Shown: positions 10,056-20,359, counted from the stretch's first letter. The stretch is DNA of 64,000 bases from Denitratimonas tolerans (GCF_037203605.1 NZ_JBBDHC010000008.1:1-64000), one strand, 5' to 3'. Program-made: numbers and translations. Notes: generated by a model from the letters alone, not told the origin.

Positions 10056-10069
10056 GCGAGCTGCTCCAA

Positions 10070-10095
10070 TAGTGTTATAGCTAACTATAACACTA
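10070..10095. promoter_or_regulatory. Perfect inverted repeat, probable repressor operator of the efflux operon
   Basis: Left arm TAGTGTTATAG (10070-10080) and right arm CTATAACACTA (10085-10095) are exact reverse complements around a 4-base centre. It is AT-rich in a GC-rich context and lies 14 bases upstream of the adaptor ATG. Size and symmetry fit a TetR/AcrR-type dimer site covering the promoter. No regulator gene is adjacent, so the cognate protein is unknown. Confidence 0.7.
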
Positions 10096-10337
10096 GATTA
10101 TTCCAGTGTCACGGGTGCCGCAGCATGGGCGAGGTCACCGCGCGGCGCGCGTGTCGCAAGTCACGCCGCCGCGCGCGATTCAGCCGCCGGTGAGCCGCCC
10201 GATCGCCGTCCCGCCAGCGTGGGGAATGTCCGGACTATGGCCGCAATCGGCGCGGCGTGCGTATACTTGCCGGCAGCGTGCATCGTGATCGCGTTCAGGT
10301 GCCCGTCATCCACCCGTCAGTGCCGGAACCGCCCACC

Positions 10338-10661
10338 ATGCCCATGCTTCGACTTGCCGCCACGCTCGCCCTGTCCCTCGCCACCTTCACCGCCTCCGCC
10401 CAGGGAGACGTCGAAGCCGGCAAGGTCAAGGCCTACACCTGCACCGGATGCCACGGCGTCACCGGCTACAAGAACATCTACCCGCACTACAGCGTGCCCA
10501 AGATCGGCGGGCAGAACTACGATTATCTGGTCGCCGCGCTGACCGAGTACAAGAACGGCAACCGCGCGCACCCGACGATGGAGGCGCAGGCCGGGAGCTT
10601 CACCGACCAGGACATCGCCGATGTCGCCGCCTACCTCGCCAGCCTCGCCACCGCCAAGTAA
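10338..10661 (+). CDS. Monohaem cytochrome c (c4/c5-like), periplasmic
   Basis: Small class I cytochrome c of 107 residues. A signal peptide spans residues 1-21 (MPMLRLAATLALSLATFTAS). The haem site is CTGCH (Cys35, Cys38, His39), and Met81 in HPTME is the likely sixth ligand. The tail FTDQDIADVAAYLASL is the usual C-terminal helix. It probably carries electrons between respiratory complexes in the periplasm. Start 10338 is preferred over an in-frame ATG at 10257 because it gives a clean signal peptide; no strong ribosome site is seen. A -10-like TATACT at 10262-10267 lies ~70 bases upstream. The next gene, also a cytochrome c, follows after 10 bases, so the two are co-transcribed and may work as a pair. 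Confidence 0.9.
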   Translation: MPMLRLAATLALSLATFTASAQGDVEAGKVKAYTCTGCHGVTGYKNIYPHYSVPKIGGQNYDYLVAALTEYKNGNRAHPTMEAQAGSFTDQDIADVAAYLASLATAK

Positions 10662-10671
10662 GGAGCCCCCC

Positions 10672-11013
10672 ATGATCTTTCGAGCGGCCCTGCTGGCCAC
10701 TACCCTGATCCTTCCCCTTTCCGCCCTCGCCGCCAACACCGGCGACGTCGATGCCGGCAAGGCCAAGTCCGTCATCTGCCAGGCCTGCCACGGTGCCGAC
10801 GGCAACGGCATCGGCGATCCGCAGTATCCGCTGCTCGCCGGCCAGTTCCCGGACTACCTCGCCAAGGCGCTGCGCGACTACAAGTCCGGCGAGCGCGACA
10901 ACGCGATCATGAAGGGCTTTGCCAGCACCCTGAGCGATCAGGACATGCTCGACCTCGCCGCCTACTTCGCCGCTCAGCCGACCAAGCTGCGCGACCTGCA
11001 GGGCATCCACTGA
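10672..11013 (+). CDS. Monohaem cytochrome c, periplasmic (second of pair)
   Basis: Class I cytochrome c of 113 residues, related to cytochrome c4/c553 single-domain proteins. A signal peptide covers residues 1-21 (ending SALAA). The haem motif is CQACH (Cys36, Cys39, His40) followed by GADGNGIGDPQYPLLAGQ, typical of this family. A methionine in NAIMKGF is the probable axial ligand. The start at 10672 is set by AAGGAG at 10660-10665; the open frame extends upstream but overlaps the preceding cytochrome gene. It shares the GDV(D/E)AGK N-terminal pattern with the upstream gene, so the two probably arose by duplication. They are likely soluble electron carriers; the partner oxidase is not in the window. 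Confidence 0.9.
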   Translation: MIFRAALLATTLILPLSALAANTGDVDAGKAKSVICQACHGADGNGIGDPQYPLLAGQFPDYLAKALRDYKSGERDNAIMKGFASTLSDQDMLDLAAYFAAQPTKLRDLQGIH

Positions 11014-11050
11014 CGCCTTCGTGACCGCGTCACGCGATGCGACACGCCCC

Positions 11051-11080
11051 ACGATCCCGGCCTGCGCCGGGATCGTCGTT
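11051..11080 (+). terminator. Hairpin terminator after the cytochrome pair
   Basis: A perfect 11-bp stem, ACGATCCCGGC (11051-11061) and GCCGGGATCGT (11066-11076), with a CTGC loop, followed by CGTTT. It lies 38 bases past the cytochrome stop and ends that unit before mtnB. The T-run is short, so efficiency is uncertain. Confidence 0.65.
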
Positions 11081-11165
11081 TCGGAGCGCCGGACACGGCC
11101 TTTGCGCAGCCATCCACCCGCGCGCCGCACCGGTCACGCCCTGTGCATCCGGCTAGAATGAGGCG

Positions 11166-11801
11166 ATGAGCACCGCCACGTTTCCCGACTCCGCCCGCCT
11201 GTCGCACTGCATCGACGCGCTGATCCTCCATACCGGGGAACTTGCGCGCCTCGGCCAGACGCCGGCCACCAGCAGCAATTTCTCCATGCGCCTGGACGCC
11301 GACCACGCGGTCATCACCGTGTCCGGACGCGACAAGGGCCGGCTGGTGTCGGAAGATTTCATGGTGGTGGATCTCGACGGCCGCGCGGTGGGCAGCGATC
11401 ACCGCCCGTCGGCGGAGACCGGCCTGCACACCCAGCTCTACCGACGCTTTCCCGACCTCGGCTGCGTGCTGCACACCCACTCGCACAACCAGACCGTGGC
11501 TTCGCGGCTGTTCGCCCGGCGCGGCTACCTGCGCCTTGCGGGCTACGAGCTCCTCAAGGCCCTTGCCGGCAATGACACCCACGACACCGCGGTCGAACTG
11601 CCGGTGCTGCCCAACAGTCAGGACATTCCGGCGCTGGCCGCGCGGGTCGAGCAACTGCTCGATGCCGGCCCGCACTGGGGCTACCTGATCGAAGGCCACG
11701 GGCTGTACGCCTGGGGCCGCGACATGACCGAAGCGCGGCGCCACCTGGACGCCTTCGAATTCCTGCTCGGCTGCGAGCTCCACCTGCAGAGGTTCACATG
11801 A
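11166..11801 (+). CDS. mtnB: Methylthioribulose-1-phosphate dehydratase
   Basis: Cytosolic zinc enzyme of the methionine salvage pathway that dehydrates 5-methylthioribulose-1-phosphate to the diketo intermediate. The 211-residue length is normal for MtnB, a class II aldolase-like fold. Visible motifs are TSSNFS near the N-terminus (substrate phosphate), the HTHSHN zinc ligand cluster (about residues 103-107), and IEGHGLYAWG towards the end, giving the third histidine. It is first of four genes joined by ATGA overlaps (mtnB-mtnD-mtnC-peptidase). A TAGAAT box at 11154-11159 ends only six bases before the ATG, so the message may be leaderless; GAGG at 11160-11163 is too close for a standard ribosome site. 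Confidence 0.95.
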   Translation: MSTATFPDSARLSHCIDALILHTGELARLGQTPATSSNFSMRLDADHAVITVSGRDKGRLVSEDFMVVDLDGRAVGSDHRPSAETGLHTQLYRRFPDLGCVLHTHSHNQTVASRLFARRGYLRLAGYELLKALAGNDTHDTAVELPVLPNSQDIPALAARVEQLLDAGPHWGYLIEGHGLYAWGRDMTEARRHLDAFEFLLGCELHLQRFT

Positions 11802-12355
11802 GTCGCCTTCGCATCTTTTCCGACACCCGGCCCGCAACCGCGGAACTGGTCACCGAGAACTACTCGCGCATCCAGGCCGAACTGGACGCGCTGGGCGTGC
11901 GCTTCGAACGCTGGCCCGCGCCGCATGCGCTTTCCCACGACGCAAGCCAGGAAGATGTCCTGGACGCCTACCGCGCCGAGGTGGACGAACTGGTGAAAGA
12001 GTACGGCTTCCGCAGCATCGACGTGGCCCGGGTGACGCCCGATCATCCCGACCGCGCGGCGCTGCGCGGCAAGTTCCTGGAAGAACACTCGCACATGGAG
12101 GACGAGGTTCGGTTCTTCGTCTCCGGCTCCGGCCTGTTCTCCCTGCACGTCCGCGGCAAGGTCTACGAGGTGCGGTGCGAGGCCGGCGACCTGATCTCGG
12201 TGCCCGATGCCACCCCGCACTGGTTCGACATGGGCCCGGAACCCGACTTCACCGCGATCCGCTTCTTCACCGAGGCGGACGGCTGGGTCGGCCACTTCAC
12301 CGGCAGCGACATCGCCCGGCGCTTTCCCCGCTACGAACCCGGGCAGGCGGGATGA
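11798..12355 (+). CDS. mtnD: Acireductone dioxygenase
   Basis: Cupin metalloenzyme of methionine salvage. With Fe(II) it converts acireductone and oxygen to formate and the keto acid precursor of methionine; with Ni(II) it makes an off-pathway product plus CO. The 185 residues are of normal length. Metal ligands are visible in EEHSHMEDE (two His and one Glu) and in TPHWFD (fourth ligand His). Conserved FFVSGSGLF follows the first cluster. The start codon overlaps the mtnB stop and its own stop overlaps the mtnC start, both as ATGA, so the three enzymes are translated as a coupled set. Confidence 0.96.
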   Translation: MSRLRIFSDTRPATAELVTENYSRIQAELDALGVRFERWPAPHALSHDASQEDVLDAYRAEVDELVKEYGFRSIDVARVTPDHPDRAALRGKFLEEHSHMEDEVRFFVSGSGLFSLHVRGKVYEVRCEAGDLISVPDATPHWFDMGPEPDFTAIRFFTEADGWVGHFTGSDIARRFPRYEPGQAG

Positions 12356-13053
12356 AGCGCGCCATCCTCACCGACATCGAGGGCACCACGAGCTCGATTT
12401 CATTCGTGCGCGAGGTGCTGTTCCCCTACGCACGCGCCGCCCTGCCCGGCTTCGTGCGCGAACGCGGCCACGAACCCGAAGTGCGACGCTGGCTGGATGC
12501 CGCTGCCGTTGATGCCGGCAGCGTCTGCCAGGACGCGTTGCTGGCCGAAGTGCTGCAGGGCTGGATCGACGAGGATCGCAAGCACACCGCGCTCAAGGCC
12601 CTGCAGGGGCTGATCTGGATCGAGGGCTACCGCTCGGGCGACTACCGCGCCCACATCTATCCCGATTCCGCACCCGCGCTGCGCGCCTGGCATGCCGCCG
12701 GGCACGCGCTGCACGTTTACTCCTCCGGCTCGGTGGCGGCACAAAAGCTCTTCTTCGGGCACACCGAGGCGGGCGACCTGCGGGATCTTTTCTCCGGCTG
12801 GTTCGATACCGAAACCGGCGGCAAGCGCGAGGCCGCCAGCTACCGTGCCATTGCCCAGGCCATCGGGCGCGCGCCGGACGACATCCTGTTCCTCTCCGAC
12901 GTGGTGGAAGAGCTCGACGCCGCGCGCGAAGCCGGACTTCGCACCGTGCTGCTGGACCGGCGCGAGGACTATCCGCAGCCGCGCTGCGGCGAAGCGGCGC
13001 ACGGGCACCGCCGAGTCGAAAGCTTCGCGCAGGTGGATCCCCAGGCCGAATGA
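12352..13053 (+). CDS. mtnC: Enolase-phosphatase E1 (acireductone synthase)
   Basis: HAD-superfamily enzyme of 233 residues that enolises and dephosphorylates the diketo intermediate to acireductone, the substrate of the upstream mtnD product. The first HAD motif is LTDIEGTTSS (Asp8 nucleophile, Glu10), characteristic of MtnC rather than other HAD phosphatases. Motif II is the VYSSGS stretch and motif III/IV is LFLSDVVEELDAA. The start 12352 is chosen from the ATGA overlap with mtnD; the open frame extends upstream only as a shadow of mtnD. The following membrane peptidase gene overlaps the stop in the same way. The remaining salvage enzyme in the window, mtnA, lies far away at 50652-51704. 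Confidence 0.95.
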   Translation: MKRAILTDIEGTTSSISFVREVLFPYARAALPGFVRERGHEPEVRRWLDAAAVDAGSVCQDALLAEVLQGWIDEDRKHTALKALQGLIWIEGYRSGDYRAHIYPDSAPALRAWHAAGHALHVYSSGSVAAQKLFFGHTEAGDLRDLFSGWFDTETGGKREAASYRAIAQAIGRAPDDILFLSDVVEELDAAREAGLRTVLLDRREDYPQPRCGEAAHGHRRVESFAQVDPQAE

Positions 13054-14555
13054 GTACGTTGCGCACCCTGCTGCGCGACGGCCTGCGCCTGGCGCTGCTG
13101 CGCGCGCCGCGCAAGATCCCGGCGCAGGTCGGAATCGGCCCGGTGCTGCTGCTGGTCGCGCTCGATGCCCTGCTGGGACTTCCACGCGTCTGGTCCTTGA
13201 TCGAGGCTCCGCGAACCTTTGCCATCAACGGGCTGGCGGGGCCGCTGATCGCCTTGGCGCTGCTGCTCGTGGCCGGTGCCGCCCTCGCCCGACTGGCGCA
13301 GCGCCCGACGCTCACCTTCACCGTGGCCGCATGGCTGGCGACGGCGGGGCTGGTTCCGACCCTCGCAGGTGTACTGCCGGTCGCAACATCCTTTGCCAAC
13401 GAACATCTCGCCGCGCGCTGGGTGATCCATGTGGTCTGGTGGTGCGCCATCGTGCTGCGCCTGGCGTGGTTCCTCGCTCCCGGCATCGGCCGCGCGTTGG
13501 CCGGGGCGGCGGCCGCCGCCGCCATCAGCGTGCTGCCCTGGCTGGCGATGGATGTTCCGGAACTGATCGAAACCGACTGGCTCGCCCATTACGAACAGAT
13601 GGCCGCCCGCGGCGAAGGCGCGGACTACCGCGAGCCAGGCGAACTTTCCGACCCGGAAGCCACCTTCCATGCCCAGACGGCGCTGCTGGAACGCGCCCTG
13701 GAGCAGCTCGCGCCGCAGCGCCCCGGCCAGATCGACCTCTACGTCCTGGGCTTCGCCGGTGATGCCAGCGAAGGCGCGTTCCGCAACGAGGTGGATTTTC
13801 TTCCCGAACTGGCCGCACACCGCTTCGACGCCGCCGGCCGCAGCCTGCGGCTGGTCAATCATCCAGGCAGCGCCGACGCGGTGCCGCTGGCCACCGCCAC
13901 CAACCTGGAGCGCGCGCTCCGGGGCATCGGGCAGCGCATGGACGTGGACGAGGACATCCTGTTCCTCTACCTCTCCAGCCACGGCAGCGAAGACCCCGAG
14001 CTGTACGTCAACCAGCCGCCGCTGCCGCTGGATCAGCTCGATCCGGCGCGACTGCGCGATGCCCTCGACGCCGCCGGCATCCGCTGGCGCGTCATCGTGA
14101 TTTCGGCCTGCTACTCGGGCGGCTTCATCGACACCCTGCGCGGTCCGCGCACCCTGGTCATCACCGCCGCACGCGCCGACCGCACCTCGTTCGGCTGCGG
14201 CAACAGCGCCAACGCCACCTGGTTCGGACAGGCGTTCCTCGTGGACGGGCTCAACCACACCACCAGCTTCCGGCGCGCCTTCCTGCGCGCCCGCCACCGG
14301 ATCGCCGAGCGCGAGAAGGCCGAGGAATACGATCCCTCCGAACCCCAATGGGCGGCCGGCGAGGCCATCACCGAACGCCTGGCGCGCTGGCGCGACGCGC
14401 TGCCGCCGGGCCGGGCCGTGAGTTTCATCCCCAGCGTGCAGGTGGTCGATGACGACAGCGCCACATCACGTCCTGCGGCGGCTCCACCGCCAGACGGCGA
14501 CGATGAACCCGCCGACCCTCCCGCCCCCGCCAGCGACGGAAAAGAGGGCGTGTAA
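13050..14555 (+). CDS. Membrane-anchored C13-family (legumain-like) cysteine peptidase
   Basis: A 501-residue protein with about four hydrophobic helices in the first ~175 residues and a peptidase C13 domain at roughly 200-440. Catalytic residues of this clan are visible: His in LYLSSHGSEDP and Cys in VISACYSGGF. The domain is related to legumain/GPI-transamidase peptidases. Bacterial membrane members are known as sequences, but their substrates are mostly unknown. The tail from ~460 is Pro/Ala/Asp-rich and probably disordered. The ATG overlaps the mtnC stop (ATGA), which ties its synthesis to methionine salvage even though no functional link is known. The domain could face cytoplasm or periplasm; the sequence does not settle it. 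Confidence 0.82.
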   Translation: MSTLRTLLRDGLRLALLRAPRKIPAQVGIGPVLLLVALDALLGLPRVWSLIEAPRTFAINGLAGPLIALALLLVAGAALARLAQRPTLTFTVAAWLATAGLVPTLAGVLPVATSFANEHLAARWVIHVVWWCAIVLRLAWFLAPGIGRALAGAAAAAAISVLPWLAMDVPELIETDWLAHYEQMAARGEGADYREPGELSDPEATFHAQTALLERALEQLAPQRPGQIDLYVLGFAGDASEGAFRNEVDFLPELAAHRFDAAGRSLRLVNHPGSADAVPLATATNLERALRGIGQRMDVDEDILFLYLSSHGSEDPELYVNQPPLPLDQLDPARLRDALDAAGIRWRVIVISACYSGGFIDTLRGPRTLVITAARADRTSFGCGNSANATWFGQAFLVDGLNHTTSFRRAFLRARHRIAEREKAEEYDPSEPQWAAGEAITERLARWRDALPPGRAVSFIPSVQVVDDDSATSRPAAAPPPDGDDEPADPPAPASDGKEGV

Positions 14556-14586
14556 ATCCACGGCCTGGCGTATGATGCGCGCTGCA

Positions 14587-14760
14587 GCACGCGGTGGGAG
14601 AAGCCGGTTCCACAACCGGCTGCCGAAGGCGCAACGCCCGTAATCGCTCAGGCCCCGTACCTTCGCGTGCACACAACTCTGGAGAGACCGGCCCGCGCCG
14701 GCGCCGAAGGGGCAAAGGTGCAGCACCACGCACCCCAAACTCTCAGGCAAAAGGACAGAG
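14587..14760 (+). promoter_or_regulatory. Tandem glycine riboswitch
   Basis: Two glycine aptamers in series upstream of gcvP. Aptamer 1 (14587-14670) is closed by GCACGCG/CGCGTGC and contains GGGAGA, GCCGAAGGCGCAA and TCGCTCAGGC. Aptamer 2 (14677-14760) is closed by CTCTG/CAGAG and contains GGAGAGACC, GCCGAAGGGGCAA and CTCTCAGGCAAAAGGACAG. A five-base linker separates them. These are the hallmark core sequences of the glycine class, which usually switches on glycine-cleavage genes when glycine is high. A possible -10 (TATGAT, 14571-14576) lies just upstream. Confidence 0.95.
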
Positions 14761-14763
14761 GGG

Positions 14764-14942
14764 CGAGCAGGGATTTCGAGCAGCGAAGCTGCGAGCCTGC
14801 GAGCGCCCGGCTGCATGCAAGCAGCCGGGCCGGGCAGGAAACTCGACAGCCAAGCCGCAAGCCTGCAAGCGCCAGTGGGCATGCAAGCCCACTGGCCGGA
14901 ACGAGCAGGGATTTCGAGCAGCGAAGCTGCGAGCCTGCGAGC
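14764..14942 (+). repeat. Three-copy repeat with two ATGCAA-loop hairpins in the gcvP leader
   Basis: An identical 41-base unit occurs at 14764-14804 and 14902-14942, beginning CGAGCAGGGATTTCGAGCAG. A diverged copy lies between them (~14831-14870). The copies are separated by two hairpins with the same loop: CCCGGCTGC-ATGCAA-GCAGCCGGG (14806-14829) and GCCAGTGGGC-ATGCAA-GCCCACTGGC (14871-14896). The repeat starts four bases after the second glycine aptamer, where the expression platform should be. Origin is unknown. Confidence 0.85.
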
Positions 14943-14979
14943 CCTCCCACTCCCGTCGCCCACCCTCCGGATACCCACC

Positions 14980-17871
<2,892 letters not shown>

Positions 17872-17907
17872 CCTGCGCCATGCGGTATAATCGGCCGCAT
17901 GATCGAA

Positions 17908-17935
17908 AAGGCCCCGCGGTGCGGGGCCTTCATCA
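17908..17935. terminator. Bidirectional terminator between gcvP and the DUF2231 gene
   Basis: Perfect 10-bp stem AAGGCCCCGC (17908-17917) and GCGGGGCCTT (17921-17930) with a three-base loop. On the minus strand it is followed by TTTTCGATC, so it is a good terminator for the leftward sigma-factor operon; on the plus strand the T-tract is poor. A consensus TATAAT (17886-17891) lies just before it on the plus strand. Confidence 0.75.
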
Positions 17936-17956
17936 TTGTGCGGCCACGAAAACCCT

Positions 17957-18376
17957 TCAGTCGCGGTGCCCTGCCCCGTGCACGTACACCAGCCGTCCGC
18001 CCATGTGGCCGGCACCGACCAGCAGCAGGAATCCGACGGCGCTGGTGCCCAGGGCAAGGGGGTCGGGCGCGACGGGCGTGGTGCCGTCCAGGCGCAGGAA
18101 GAGGCTTGCCGCATAGGCCACCCAGGCACCCAGCGCCAGCAGCATGTGGCGCGATGCATCGCGCGCGGCCGGATGCTCTACGGGAAGGCGGACCAGCTCG
18201 TGGAAACCTGCGGCCGCAGCCAGCAGGCCCGTCGCACAGCCAACGACCAGCAGCCAGAACGCCGGCTGCCAGAGCGGCCAGCGCGCCCACCACAGACCGC
18301 CGAAATCCGCCAGCGTGCCGAGCGTCCAGCAGGCGACGGGAAAATGCACCAGCGCCGGATGCAGCGGCTGCTTCAC
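17957..18376 (-). CDS. DUF2231-family small membrane protein
   Basis: Predicted integral membrane protein of 139 residues with four hydrophobic helices. The opening KQPLHPALVHFPVACW is the family signature, with two histidines (PALVHF and, later, GFHELV) that recall haem- or metal-binding positions proposed for DUF2231 proteins. The GTG start at 18376 overlaps the stop of the upstream membrane protein gene (GTGA), so the two are coupled. It is the last gene of a leftward unit that begins with an ECF sigma factor and ends at the hairpin 17908-17930. The function of the family is not established; a role in sensing or anchoring for the sigma factor is only a guess from context. Confidence 0.75.
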   Translation of the reverse strand: MKQPLHPALVHFPVACWTLGTLADFGGLWWARWPLWQPAFWLLVVGCATGLLAAAAGFHELVRLPVEHPAARDASRHMLLALGAWVAYAASLFLRLDGTTPVAPDPLALGTSAVGFLLLVGAGHMGGRLVYVHGAGHRD

Positions 18377-18717
18377 GGCATCAGGATCGCAAGGATCAGG
18401 AGGGTTACGCCGGTCACCGCGAACGCGGCGTGCGTGAACACATAGCGCTTGAGCGCCACGCGCTTGCCCAGATGCACCGAGGCCAGGAAAAAGCCCAGCA
18501 GCGCGGTCACGGTCAGGACACCCAGCGCGATCACGGGCAGGCCGCTGAGCTTGCCCATCAGGATCGCGATGATCAGAAGCGTGAGGCCGGCGGCACCGAA
18601 CAGCGCGTGCAGCGCGGATACGACCCAGGGTGCAAGCCGGCCGCGCAGCACGTGCGTGGCCATGTAAAGACCGCCTGCGGCACCGATGAGGAAAATGATG
18701 AGTGCGTACTTGAGCAT
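18373..18717 (-). CDS. Small hydrophobic membrane protein
   Basis: A 114-residue protein with four predicted transmembrane helices and very little soluble sequence. It begins MLKYALIIFLIGAAGG. The repeated hydrophobic pattern LTLLIIAILMG in the second helix and VTLLILAILMP at the C-terminus suggests two similar halves. I do not recognise a named family. It starts 35 bases after the sigma factor stop and its own stop overlaps the GTG of the DUF2231 gene, so the three are likely co-transcribed. By position it is a candidate membrane partner (anti-sigma-like or regulated target) of the sigma factor, but it has no recognisable sigma-binding zinc motif. Confidence 0.65.
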   Translation of the reverse strand: MLKYALIIFLIGAAGGLYMATHVLRGRLAPWVVSALHALFGAAGLTLLIIAILMGKLSGLPVIALGVLTVTALLGFFLASVHLGKRVALKRYVFTHAAFAVTGVTLLILAILMP

Positions 18718-18752
18718 GGTTCGAACCCCCGGGTTTTCGTTGCTGGAATGGA

Positions 18753-19484
18753 TCAGGTGTTGGCCGGGAAATGGCCGTCGAGGCGCGCAAGCACCGCGTC
18801 GGTCACGCGGCTGCAGCGTCGGCCGAGGAACGGGAAGGTGCCGCCCAGCGCCGCTTCGGCGCGCTCTCGCAGCTCGCTTTGCAGGAGCTGCCGGGCACGG
18901 TGCAGCCGGGTCTTGACGGTCTCGCTGCGGATCGCCAGCAGTTCGGCGGTTTCCTCGGTCGAGCAGCCTTCGACATCGCGCAGCAGGAAGACACTGCGAA
19001 ACGTCGGCGGCAGGGTGGCCACTGCGCGTTCCAGCAGCCGGTGCAGCTCGTCGCGCGCGACCGCCGCCGCAGGATCGCCGTCCGCTGCGCGAAGCGGCAG
19101 GGAAACGACGCTGCCCGCGTCGGGCGCGGCATTGTCCAGGTTGTCGATGTCCACGGTCGGGTGCCTCCGGCGCAGGCGTTGGATGGCTTCGTTGATCGCG
19201 ATGCGGCTGATCCAGGTGGCCAGCGAAGAAGCACCGCGAAAGGTCTCGATCTTCTCGAAGACCTTCAGGTAAGCCTCCTGCATCACGTCCTCGATCTCCG
19301 CTTCGTCGTCCAGCACGCCGCGCACCACGCGATACAGGCGCTGGTTGCAGCGTTGCATCACCTGCCGGAATGCCTCGCGCTCCCCGGCGCGCACGCACAC
19401 CACCAGCGCGGCGTCATCGAGCGCCGCGTAGTCGCGCGCCAGCCTCGTATTTGCTTCGCTCACGGCGCTCCCCGTCGCGTTCAT
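18753..19484 (-). CDS. ECF-type RNA polymerase sigma factor
   Basis: Extracytoplasmic-function sigma-70 factor of 243 residues. Region 2 spans about 35-105 with the core-binding DVMQEAYLKVFEKIETFRG and the -10-recognising ATWISRIAINEAIQRLRR. Region 4 spans about 150-215, with LPPTFRSVFLLRDVEGCSTEETAELLAI and a helix-turn-helix TVKTRLHRARQLL. After region 4 there is a ~35-residue extension (FLGRRCSRVTDAVLARL) seen in some ECF groups of this lineage. No classical anti-sigma gene follows; instead two small membrane proteins do. The stimulus and regulon are unknown. The long linker between regions 2 and 4 is Ala/Asp-rich. Confidence 0.92.
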   Translation of the reverse strand: MNATGSAVSEANTRLARDYAALDDAALVVCVRAGEREAFRQVMQRCNQRLYRVVRGVLDDEAEIEDVMQEAYLKVFEKIETFRGASSLATWISRIAINEAIQRLRRRHPTVDIDNLDNAAPDAGSVVSLPLRAADGDPAAAVARDELHRLLERAVATLPPTFRSVFLLRDVEGCSTEETAELLAIRSETVKTRLHRARQLLQSELRERAEAALGGTFPFLGRRCSRVTDAVLARLDGHFPANT

Positions 19485-19755
19485 GCCGATGGCCCCGAAA
19501 GCATTGCATCACACCGCGGCGCAACGTAATGCGAGCGCGAAGCGGATCGTGTCCGGATCACGAGGTCGTGGAACAGCACGCCGGGCGGCGACTCGAACCA
19601 AGGGGACATCAGCCGACTCCGCAGGAGTGGATTCATCCAGGCAGACGCAGCGGCACGAAAAAGGTTCCCGCTACGAACCGGACAAGGCCGCATTCTCCAA
19701 AAGCCCATGGTGCCGCACCCGCGACAACCTGCCTGCGGCGGCACCTCAGGCAGGA

Positions 19756-20280
19756 TCAGTGCGCGTCGCCATGCTCTTGCGCAGGTAGCGCCTGCACCAC
19801 GATCCCGTTGGGGAGCATCCGGTCGCCCGGACGCATGTCGGCCGGGCAGTCGCCCAGCCGGCGTGCCGAAAATTCGCGCACCTCGCGGCAATCGGGCAGG
19901 TTACGCGGGCACGTGTCGCGGTAGCGGGTTTCAAAGCGGCCGCTGTAGTCGGTCCGGAAATCGCCGCCGAAGGTGAAGATCGTGTCGATACGATTGTCAT
20001 GCACGCGACAGGCGGTGCGGACTTCCCAACCGGAACCGGTCTTGCGCACGTCGGGCGAGGCGCAGTGCTCCTGCCCGGGTGCCAGCGAAAGCAGCAGCCG
20101 CGCATCCACCTCGGCGCTGGTGCATTCGCGCGTCACCACGGGGCGCGGGCGGCGCGCGCCCTCGTCCACGAGAGTCACTTCCCAGAGGCCGGCATCGCGC
20201 CGGGGCAGCTCGACGACCGCGCCCCCCGCGCATCCGGCGAACAAAAGGATCAATGACAGGCCGCAGGCGGCGGAACGCAT
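19756..20280 (-). CDS. DUF3617-family lipoprotein
   Basis: A 174-residue predicted lipoprotein. The signal sequence ends in lipobox FAGC (Cys17). The mature part contains the DUF3617 pattern: GLWEVT near the N-terminus, and later conserved cysteines around REC, EHC, TAC and DTC that could form disulfides. FGGDFRTDYSGRFETRY matches the family's beta-rich repeat. Function is unknown; members are periplasmic and common in proteobacteria. The start 20280 is supported by TGGAG about ten bases upstream and by the signal peptide; the frame runs further upstream without a credible start. It is a single gene between two leftward neighbours, with a hairpin (20318-20345) behind its upstream neighbour. 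Confidence 0.8.
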   Translation of the reverse strand: MRSAACGLSLILLFAGCAGGAVVELPRRDAGLWEVTLVDEGARRPRPVVTRECTSAEVDARLLLSLAPGQEHCASPDVRKTGSGWEVRTACRVHDNRIDTIFTFGGDFRTDYSGRFETRYRDTCPRNLPDCREVREFSARRLGDCPADMRPGDRMLPNGIVVQALPAQEHGDAH

Positions 20281-20317
20281 CGCCGGGCGTCTCCAGGAGG
20301 AACGGCAGATACGCAGA

Positions 20318-20345
20318 CGCGCGGGGCGGATCGCCGCCCCGCGCG
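20318..20345 (-). terminator. GC-rich hairpin after the IPTL-CTERM gene
   Basis: CGCGCGGGGCGG (20318-20329) pairs exactly with CCGCCCCGCGCG (20334-20345) around an ATCG loop: a 12-bp stem 15 bases past the stop of the leftward IPTL-CTERM gene. There is no T-run on either side, so termination is plausible but not certain. Confidence 0.5.
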
Positions 20346-20359
20346 CTGCACTAAGGACA

